In this document: one piece after another, positions 26,020 to 31,579 of the stretch
How positions within the stretch are numbered: the stretch's first letter is position 1
How the letters are laid out: the number at the start of each line of letters is the position of its first letter
From: JBOGDS01 sp050743075
Lineage (GTDB): Bacteria > Actinomycetota > Actinomycetes > Jiangellales > Jiangellaceae
Assembly: GCA_050743075.1 (NCBI GenBank)
Contig: JBOGDS010000040.1
Coordinates: forward strand, 1-31,579
Direction: 5' to 3'
DNA length: 31,579 nt
Program-made: the position numbers and the translations under genes
The notes under the pieces: generated by a model
Seen by the model: the letters and a program-made list of their open reading frames with translations, nothing else
Databases searched by the model: none
Told to the model about the DNA's origin: nothing

Positions 26020-27453
26020 TCAGGTCCCGATGTAGCTCATGACGTGCTTGATGCGGGTGTAGTCCTCCAGCCCGTACATCGACAGGTCCTTGCCGTATCC
26101 GGAGTGCTTGAACCCGCCGTGCGGCATCTCGGCGACCAGCGGGATGTGGGTGTTGATCCACACGCAGCCGAAGTCGAGCCGCCGGGCCATCCGCATGGCC
26201 CGGCCGTGGTCGCGGGTCCACACCGACGACGCCAGTCCGAAGTCGACGCCGTTGGCCCACCTCAGTGCCTCGTCCTCGTCGGAGAACTGCTGGACCGTGA
26301 TGACCGGACCGAAGATCTCCGACTGGATCATCTCGTCGTCTTGACGCAAGCCGGAGATGACAGTCGGCTCGTAGAAGTAGCCGCGGTCGCCGACCTGGTG
26401 CCCGCCGGTGACGACGTCGGCATGGCTGGGCGCGCGGCCGACCAGCTCACTGACCCGCTGCAACTGGTTGACGTTGTTCAACGGCCCGTACTCGGCATCG
26501 TCGTTGGACGGCGGGCCGACGACCGTGCCGCGTGCCTGCTCGGTCAGTGCGTCGACGAAGTCGGTGTGGACACGCGGCCCGGCGAGGACCCGGGTGGCCG
26601 ACGTGCAGTCCTGGCCGGCGTTGAAGTACCCCGCCCCGGCGATGCCCTCGGCGGCCTTCTCCACGTCGGCGTCGTCGAACACGATCACCGGCGCCTTGCC
26701 GCCGAGCTCGAGGTGCACCCTCTTGACATCCTCCGCCGCGGTCCGGGCCACTTCGACGCCAGCCCGGGTGGAACCGGTGATCGACACCAGCTGCGGGATC
26801 GGGTGCCGGATCAGCGCGCGCCCGGTGTCGCGGTCGCCGGTGACGACGTTGAGCACGCCGGGCGGAAGGAACTCCGCCGCGATCTCCGCAAGCATCAACG
26901 TGGTGGCGGGCGTCGTGTCCGACGGCTTGAGCACGACGCTGTTGCCGGCGGCGACCGCTGGCGCGAACTTCCACACGGCCATCATCATCGGGTAGTTCCA
27001 CGGCGTGACCTGGGCGACGACGCCCACGGGTTCGCGCCGGATCCACGACGTGTGGTCGGTCATGTACTCAGCCGCCGCCTTGCCCTCGAGCATGCGCGCA
27101 GCCCCTGCGAAGAATCGGATCTGGTCGACCATCGGCCCGATCTCTTCGGAGTGGGTCAGCCCGACCGGCTTGCCGGTGTTCTGGCTCTCGGCGGCCACCA
27201 GGTCGTCGGCCCGGTCCTCCACCGCGTCGGCGATCCGCAGCAGCGCGCGACTGCGTTCGCTGGGCGTCGCGTCGCGCCAGCCCTCGAACGCCCGGGCCGC
27301 CGCCTGCATGGCGGCGTCGACGTCGGCCTCGCCGGACAGTGGCGCCTCGCCGAAGACCTCGCCCGTGCTGGGATCGATCAGCGGCGCCGTCTGGCCGCTG
27401 CGCGCCTCGGCGTACGCCCCGTCGATGAAGTTCCGCAAGACCCGATCCGCCAT
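26020..27453 (-). CDS. NAD(P)-dependent aldehyde dehydrogenase, gamma-aminobutyraldehyde dehydrogenase-like
   Basis: 477 residues from ATG 27453 (MADRVLRNFIDG). All family blocks are present: VAQVTPWNYPMMMAVWKFAP, LKPSDTTPATTL, SITGSTRAGVEV (cofactor Gly-rich loop), LELGGKAP with the general base Glu249, and FNAGQDCTSATRV with the nucleophile Cys283, then EIFGPVITVQQF and the C-terminal GFKHSGYGKDLSMYGLEDYT, typical of gamma-aminobutyraldehyde dehydrogenases. It would oxidise 4-aminobutanal (from putrescine) to GABA. The earlier in-frame start at 27531 is rejected because it would overlap the divergent MaoC gene. The decarboxylase fragment lies just downstream. The frame is intact. Confidence 0.92.
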   Translation of the reverse strand: MADRVLRNFIDGAYAEARSGQTAPLIDPSTGEVFGEAPLSGEADVDAAMQAAARAFEGWRDATPSERSRALLRIADAVEDRADDLVAAESQNTGKPVGLTHSEEIGPMVDQIRFFAGAARMLEGKAAAEYMTDHTSWIRREPVGVVAQVTPWNYPMMMAVWKFAPAVAAGNSVVLKPSDTTPATTLMLAEIAAEFLPPGVLNVVTGDRDTGRALIRHPIPQLVSITGSTRAGVEVARTAAEDVKRVHLELGGKAPVIVFDDADVEKAAEGIAGAGYFNAGQDCTSATRVLAGPRVHTDFVDALTEQARGTVVGPPSNDDAEYGPLNNVNQLQRVSELVGRAPSHADVVTGGHQVGDRGYFYEPTVISGLRQDDEMIQSEIFGPVITVQQFSDEDEALRWANGVDFGLASSVWTRDHGRAMRMARRLDFGCVWINTHIPLVAEMPHGGFKHSGYGKDLSMYGLEDYTRIKHVMSYIGT

Positions 27454-27529
27454 GGTCGTACAGTGCCACGGTGCACGTGACGGTGCCATGTTCCAACCGC
27501 GCGGGTGGGCTGTAGGGCACGCTGTCGGC

Positions 27530-28036
27530 ATGCAATTCGGGCGGACGTACGAGGAGTTCGAGGTCGGCGCGGTCTACAAGCACTGGCCGGGCAAGACCGT
27601 CACCGAGTCCGACGACCACCTGTTCTGCCTCATCACGATGAACCACCACCCGCTGCATCTGGACGCGCACTATGCACAGGAGTCGACGCAGTTCGGGCGC
27701 AACGTCGTCGTGGGCAACCTGATCTACTCGGTGCTCCTGGGCATGTCGGTGCCCGACGTCTCGGGCAAGGCGATCGCCAACCTCGAGGTCGAGAGCCTGC
27801 GGCACGTCGCGCCGACGTTCCACGGCGACACGATCTACGGCGAGACGACGGTGCTCGACAAGCGGGAGTCCGAGAGCCGCGTCGACCGGGGGGTCGTCCG
27901 CGTCGAGACCCGCGGGTACAACCAGGACGGCACCGTGGTGTGCGTGTTCCGGCGCCGGGTGCTCGTGCCCAAGCAGAGCTACCTGGACGCCCGCGGCGGC
28001 GATCAACCAGGCAGGCCAACTCCCACGTCCAGCTGA
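27530..28036 (+). CDS. MaoC-family dehydratase (mesaconyl-CoA hydratase-like)
   Basis: The 168-residue product begins MQFGRTYEEFEVGAVYKHWP and adopts a hot-dog fold: FCLITMNHHPLHLDAHYAQE contains the hydratase-2 motif with its Asp/His pair, followed by VVGNLIYSVLLGMSVPD, LEVESLRHVAPTFHGDTIYG and FRRRVLVPKQSYL. It is nearly the same protein as the MaoC gene next to the CoA-ester lyase in Streptomyces ethylmalonyl-CoA clusters, which hydrates mesaconyl-CoA to beta-methylmalyl-CoA. Here it stands alone, divergent from the aldehyde dehydrogenase (76-bp gap) and about 10 kb from the lyase. The stop is TGA in the left arm of a small inverted repeat. Confidence 0.9.
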   Translation: MQFGRTYEEFEVGAVYKHWPGKTVTESDDHLFCLITMNHHPLHLDAHYAQESTQFGRNVVVGNLIYSVLLGMSVPDVSGKAIANLEVESLRHVAPTFHGDTIYGETTVLDKRESESRVDRGVVRVETRGYNQDGTVVCVFRRRVLVPKQSYLDARGGDQPGRPTPTSS

Positions 28037-28067
28037 CCGCCAACGGGGAATGGGGCGAAACGGTCAG
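28033..28067. terminator. inverted repeat between convergent genes
   Basis: CTGACCG (28033-28039) and CGGTCAG (28061-28067) are exact inverse complements around 21 bases. The left arm holds the MaoC stop (28034-28036) and the right arm the minus-strand permease stop (28066-28064). A two-way terminator is plausible, but the loop is long and the stem short. Confidence 0.35.
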
Positions 28068-28927
28068 GCGGTGATGTCCTTGGTGGTGAAACGTGCCCAG
28101 GCCAGCGTACCGAAGACCACGATGTAGACCGCCTGGGTGAGCAGGCCGGTCCTGATCTCGGCGAGCGCCATCGGGTCGCGGAGCAGGTCGGCGAACGCCA
28201 GCCACCAGTGCGTGTACAGGTACTCGTGGATCACGGAGACCTGCGGGATCGTGTCGAGGATCTGGCTCAGTACGGTGATCGTCGCCGTGGCCGCCATGGC
28301 GCCCATCGGCACCTCCGTCAGCGTCGAGACGAACACCCCGATCGCGCCGACCGTCGCCAACATCGCGGCCACATAGAGCGTCACCAGCGCGGCGCGGTAC
28401 AGGGCCTCGGGCAGGCCGACCGTCGTGCCGGAGAGCAGCGTCAGCTCGTCCGCCGGGAACATCGCCAGGCCGGCCACGATGCCGACACCCACAACCGTGA
28501 CCGCGCAGGCCAGTGCGAACGCGGCCACCCCGCCGTACTTGACGGCGAGCAGCCGGGCCCGGCTCGCGGGGACGACCAGCAGGTTGCGCAGCGTCCCGGT
28601 GCTGGCCTCACCGGCCATCGACTCGCCGGACACCACGGAGATGGCCAGGGGCAGGAACAGCGGCATGGCGACCACGACCAACGCGAGGCCCAGGAACAGC
28701 CCGTTCTGCGTGACCTGGGACAGGAACGGCGGGCCGTCGCCGGGCGCGGGTGCCGCCAGCCGGACGGCGAGCCCCAGCAGGATGGGACCACTGGCCAGGA
28801 CGGCGAGCATGGCGATGTTCCGGCGGCGACGGAAGACCAGGCCCAGCTCCGAGCGCAGCAGCCGGCTGCTCACCCGCCGTACCGGCACGGCGACGATGGG
28901 GGCCGCCGTCAGCTCACTGGTCGACAT
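28064..28927 (-). CDS. ABC-2 type exporter permease
   Basis: 287 residues. After a cytoplasmic start (LRSELGLVFRRRRNIAMLAVLASGPILLGL) there are about six transmembrane segments, and a conserved cytoplasmic block SGESMAGEASTGTLRNLLVVPASRARLLAVKY, described in pieces, of the ABC-2 permease family. Later helices include ACAVTVVGVGIVAGLAMF and LYVAAMLATVGAIGVFVSTL. It forms the membrane part of the exporter with the ATPase whose 3' end it overlaps by 14 bases (28914-28927). Substrate unknown; antibiotics, lipids or peptides are usual. The gene is intact and last in its operon. Confidence 0.9.
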   Translation of the reverse strand: MSTSELTAAPIVAVPVRRVSSRLLRSELGLVFRRRRNIAMLAVLASGPILLGLAVRLAAPAPGDGPPFLSQVTQNGLFLGLALVVVAMPLFLPLAISVVSGESMAGEASTGTLRNLLVVPASRARLLAVKYGGVAAFALACAVTVVGVGIVAGLAMFPADELTLLSGTTVGLPEALYRAALVTLYVAAMLATVGAIGVFVSTLTEVPMGAMAATATITVLSQILDTIPQVSVIHEYLYTHWWLAFADLLRDPMALAEIRTGLLTQAVYIVVFGTLAWARFTTKDITA

Positions 28928-29897
28928 CGAAGCCCTCCCCGGTCAGTTCCACGAACAGCTCCTCGAAGTCCGGCTGCTCGACGACGATCTGGCGGACGGG
29001 CACGCCCGCCTTCACCAGGGCCTCGGTCAGGTCCTCGCTGGCCGCACCGTCGAGCTGGGCCACGACCCCGTTCGCGTGGATCGCCGGTTCACCGGTGCCC
29101 AACTGGTGCAGCACGGCTGCCGCTGCGGCCGGCCGGGTCGTGTCGACCCGTATCTGTGAGCCGGACGCCTGCCGCATCTCGGCGAGGGAGCCGGAGAACA
29201 CCATCCGCCCGTGGCTCATCACGCCGACGTGGCTGCACACCTGCTCGACCTCGGGGAGCAGATGTGACGACAAGAACACAGTCGTGCCGCTGCTCCCGAC
29301 CTCGCGGATGATCGTGCGCACCTCTCGGGTCCCTTGCGGGTCCAGGCCGTTGGTGGGCTCGTCGAGGACGAGCAGGTCGCGGGGCTTCAGCAGGGCCGCC
29401 GCGAGCCCCAGCCGCTGCCGCATGCCCATCGAGTACGCGCGGTAACGCTTGCCGGCTGCGGCGGACAACCCCACCCGGTCCAGGGCATCGGCGACCCGGC
29501 GGCGCGCGCCCGCCCCGGTGACGGTGCGGTCGGCCGCGTCCAGTCGGAGCAGGTTGTCACGCCCGTTCAGGTACGGGTGGAACGCCGGCCCCTCGACCAG
29601 CGCGCCGACCCGGGGCAGCACGCTGCCCGCCCGGTCGGGCATGGGCAGGCCGAGCAACTCGATCTCGCCGGCCGTCGCCGAGACCAGGCCCAGGAGCATG
29701 CGGATCGTCGTGGTCTTGCCCGACCCGTTCGGCCCGAGGAAGCCGAAGACGGCACCGGCCGGCACGGCAAGGTCGAGGGAGTCGACCGCGACCTGTCCAC
29801 CGGGAAACCGCTTGGTCAACCCCTGCGTGCTGATCACCGAGGCGTTCGCAGGGCTGACGGCAAGGTCCGCCGCTCGCTCCATGAGCTCAGTGTTCAC
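28914..29897 (-). CDS. ABC exporter ATPase
   Basis: 327 residues of a DrrA/CcmA-type ATPase. Walker A GPNGSGKTT, Q loop VLPRVGALVEGPAFHPYL, signature YSMGMRQRLGLAAALL, Walker B DLLVLDEPTNGLDP and switch His in LSSHLLPEVEQVCSHVG are all present, followed by a C-terminal domain typical of exporters (VEQPDFEELFVELTGEGFD). The start GTG 29897 overlaps the stop of the LolA-like gene as GTGA; an ATG at 29882 would remove five residues only. Order LolA-like, ATPase, permease with overlapping ends indicates one operon, reading away from the response regulator. Confidence 0.9.
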   Translation of the reverse strand: MNTELMERAADLAVSPANASVISTQGLTKRFPGGQVAVDSLDLAVPAGAVFGFLGPNGSGKTTTIRMLLGLVSATAGEIELLGLPMPDRAGSVLPRVGALVEGPAFHPYLNGRDNLLRLDAADRTVTGAGARRRVADALDRVGLSAAAGKRYRAYSMGMRQRLGLAAALLKPRDLLVLDEPTNGLDPQGTREVRTIIREVGSSGTTVFLSSHLLPEVEQVCSHVGVMSHGRMVFSGSLAEMRQASGSQIRVDTTRPAAAAAVLHQLGTGEPAIHANGVVAQLDGAASEDLTEALVKAGVPVRQIVVEQPDFEELFVELTGEGFDVDQ

Positions 29898-31000
29898 GGT
29901 TGGCCCACGCTCTGCGCCGCGGCCTCCAGCACGTCGGGTGTGACGGCGCCGACGAGCAGCCGGCCGTCGTCGAGCAGGAGTGCCGAAACCAGCGCGGTCT
30001 CGAGCATCCGGCCCGACCCGTACGGCCCGGTGACGGTCGTCGCCGACCCGAGCAGTGCGTCGAGCAGCCCGCTCTCGTCGGTCTCGGGCAGGCTCACCCC
30101 GGGCAGCACTGCGACGGCGGTCCAGTTCTCGCCGACGATCGTCGGCGCGCCAGGGTCGGCCGGCTCGCCATGGCCCTTCTGGGCGTGTCCGCGCTCCAGC
30201 AGCCCGCTGAGGTCCTGCTCCTCGACCGTGGCGCCGGGCGGCGGGTTGAAGCGGAACACGTCGTCGGATGGTTCGCCGAACGTCACCGACGTGAAGCCGA
30301 CCTCGAACGCCGGCTCGTCGTCGCCGTCGGCGTTGACCTGCACGCGCAGCGGCATCGAGGTCTCACCGTCGACGGCGAGCCGTACGTCGTCGATCAGCGA
30401 TCCGTCCTCGCGCGGGCTCAGCACCAGCTCGTACGCGGCCCGCCCGGCGACCTCGGCGGTCCCGTCGACCGTGACCTCGGTGCTCGGGTCGACGGCGGCG
30501 AGCAACAGCTGCGCCGCTACCTGCGGGCTGACCGGCGCCTGCGGCGTCGGCACGGCCTCACCGTCGCCATCGCGTTCTGGCAGCAGGGCGTGGCCGGCGG
30601 TGTTGGTCGAGCTGTCCCAGATCCAGACGTCCTCGCCGTCGCGGATGACGTTGGTCTCGTCGACCGCACCCATGACCGCGAACCGAGCCTGTTCTGGCGA
30701 CGAGTACCAGATCCGGGCCGTCTGCGATCCCGAGAGCAGCGATACGAGAGCAGGCGCCTCGTCCGTGACCATCTCCGGCAGCTCCGGCAGGCCCAGGCGC
30801 GCGGTCTTCACCACGGTTCCGGAGAAGGGCTGCTCGGAGCCGGCGACCGAGGCGAGCAGCTCGGCGGCGGACCTGTCGGGCAGGTCCGGGGATGACGCGC
30901 CGGCCATCAGGGCGCCGACCCCGATCGCGCCGGCGACGACCGTGACCGTTCCGACCGGTACGGCCCAGCGGGCCCGTCGGGTGCGAAATATCGAAGTCAT
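29894..31000 (-). CDS. LolA-like secreted protein (outer membrane lipoprotein carrier / RseB fold)
   Basis: 368 residues. ATG 31000 follows GGGAGG. Residues 1-35 include a basic stretch and a hydrophobic helix (WAVPVGTVTVVAGAIGVGALMAG), a signal peptide or anchor. The exterior part resembles actinobacterial proteins annotated as outer membrane lipoprotein-sorting (LolA/LppX/RseB-like): PFSGTVVKTARLGLPELPEM, ARIWYSSPEQARFAVMGAVD, DVWIWDSSTNTAGHALL and VTFGEPSDDVFRFNPPPGAT. Without an outer membrane, these probably bind lipids or sense the envelope. The gene is divergent from a response regulator and overlaps the exporter ATPase gene, so a regulated lipid or drug efflux response is likely but unproven. 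Confidence 0.8.
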   Translation of the reverse strand: MTSIFRTRRARWAVPVGTVTVVAGAIGVGALMAGASSPDLPDRSAAELLASVAGSEQPFSGTVVKTARLGLPELPEMVTDEAPALVSLLSGSQTARIWYSSPEQARFAVMGAVDETNVIRDGEDVWIWDSSTNTAGHALLPERDGDGEAVPTPQAPVSPQVAAQLLLAAVDPSTEVTVDGTAEVAGRAAYELVLSPREDGSLIDDVRLAVDGETSMPLRVQVNADGDDEPAFEVGFTSVTFGEPSDDVFRFNPPPGATVEEQDLSGLLERGHAQKGHGEPADPGAPTIVGENWTAVAVLPGVSLPETDESGLLDALLGSATTVTGPYGSGRMLETALVSALLLDDGRLLVGAVTPDVLEAAAQSVGQP

Positions 31001-31125
31001 CGTGAACCTCCCACGTGGCTGGCAGGTCTCCACTGTCCGCCATCCGACCTGTGAGATCGCTGAGAGATCACGGGAGAGAGCGCCTCTCAGCCGCAGCACA
31101 GGCGCGGCAGGGCAGGCTAGGGGCC
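31001..31125. promoter_or_regulatory. divergent promoter region of the LolA-like operon and response regulator
   Basis: The 125-bp gap separates two divergent starts. A near-repeat TGAGATCGCTGAGAGATCACGG (31050-31071, quoted in parts: GAGATCGC and GAGATCAC) may be an operator. No clear -35/-10 pairs stand out. Confidence 0.4.
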
Positions 31126-31579
31126 ATGCGGGTACTGGTCGTCGAGGACGAGGTCCGCCTCGCGCAGGCGCTGCAGCGTGGGCTGCGTGCGGAGGGCTTC
31201 GCGGTCGACGTCGCCCACGATGGTGAGGACGGCCTGCACCAGGCTCGCGAAGGCGGCTACGACGCGGTCGTCCTCGACGTCATGCTGCCGAAGCTGTCGG
31301 GCTACCGGGTCTGCAGGGCGCTGCGGGCGGAGGGCAACTGGGTAGCGGTGCTCATGCTCTCGGCCAAGGACGGGGAGTACGACCAGGCCGACGGGCTCGA
31401 CGTCGGGGCCGACGACTACCTGACGAAGCCGTTCTCGTACGTCGTGCTCGTCGCCCGGCTGCGCGCGCTGCTGCGGCGGAGCGCGCCGCCGCGGCCGTCG
31501 GTGCTCACGGCAGGCGACCTGTCGCTCGACCCGGCGGCGCACACCGTCGCCCGCGGCGACGACGAGATCGCCCTCACGC
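31126..31579 (+). CDS. OmpR/PhoB-family response regulator, 3' end outside the window
   Basis: The first 151 codons are visible. The receiver domain has the acidic pocket Glu7-Asp8, phosphoacceptor Asp51 in VVLDVMLPKLSGY, Ser79 in LMLSAKD and Lys101 in LTKPF. From about residue 125 the winged-helix domain begins (VLTAGDLSLDPAAHTVARGD). It is a typical two-component regulator; a histidine kinase gene is expected just downstream. ATG 31126 gives the canonical MRVLVVEDE start. Its divergence from the LolA-like/ABC operon suggests that it controls it, as in many actinobacterial exporter loci. Confidence 0.93.
   Translation, partial: MRVLVVEDEVRLAQALQRGLRAEGFAVDVAHDGEDGLHQAREGGYDAVVLDVMLPKLSGYRVCRALRAEGNWVAVLMLSAKDGEYDQADGLDVGADDYLTKPFSYVVLVARLRALLRRSAPPRPSVLTAGDLSLDPAAHTVARGDDEIALT

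Overview
The window is about 70% G+C or higher, with coding regions strongly biased to G/C at third codon positions. Its gene families fit a high-GC actinobacterium: LppX-type lipoprotein, soluble MgtE-N/CBS protein with DUF1003, TAXI-TRAP transporter, YkoEDC thiamine-type ECF transporter and three actinobacterial ethylmalonyl-CoA-pathway enzymes. No genus can be fixed; a Geodermatophilales/Pseudonocardiales/Frankiales-like lineage is a guess. No rRNA, intact tRNA, CRISPR array, transposase or integrase was seen.

Layout. 1-454: the 5' end of an unknown minus-strand gene and the 3' half of a tRNA-Met(CAU), probably an old attachment site. 455-3250: a graveyard in which a truncated lytic transglycosylase meets a truncated molybdenum-hydroxylase (cox-like) cluster containing an in-frame coxL::coxI/xdhC deletion fusion. 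3251-7006: a paired direct repeat, then an intact TAXI-TRAP operon (receptor, DUF1850, fused permease). 7065-10138 (minus): TPP riboswitch followed by ykoE, ykoD and a frameshifted ykoC. 10155-11892 (minus): DUF1003 gene and MgtE-N/CBS gene. 11993-16411: lipoprotein, flavin-type split-barrel protein and a frameshifted GH38 alpha-mannosidase. 16539-21036: CoA-ester lyase, acyltransferase, HNH nuclease, acyl-CoA dehydrogenase and a stress protein. 21089-24173: two multiply broken genes facing each other (metallophosphoesterase/PQQ propeller, and LtrA). 24555-25413: a toxin-antitoxin pair. 25503-28036: a decarboxylase fragment, an aldehyde dehydrogenase and a MaoC hydratase. 28064-31579: an ABC-2 exporter with a LolA-like protein, divergent from an OmpR-type response regulator.

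Three themes link the genes. First, eight genes or gene remnants carry about ten frame lesions, one internal stop and several deletion junctions, while more than twenty neighbours are intact; the clustering suggests genome erosion, although several single indels lie in C/G runs and could be sequence errors. Second, three long hairpin repeats ending in (C)CCATGATCATG lie between genes, and two of them supply stop or start codons to the flanking genes; a second, unrelated palindromic family is also present. Third, the CoA-ester lyase, acyl-CoA dehydrogenase and MaoC hydratase look like the enzymes after ethylmalonyl-CoA in acetyl-CoA assimilation, scattered here over 11.5 kb. I did not find a clearly new multi-gene system; the hairpin repeats are the most unusual structure.
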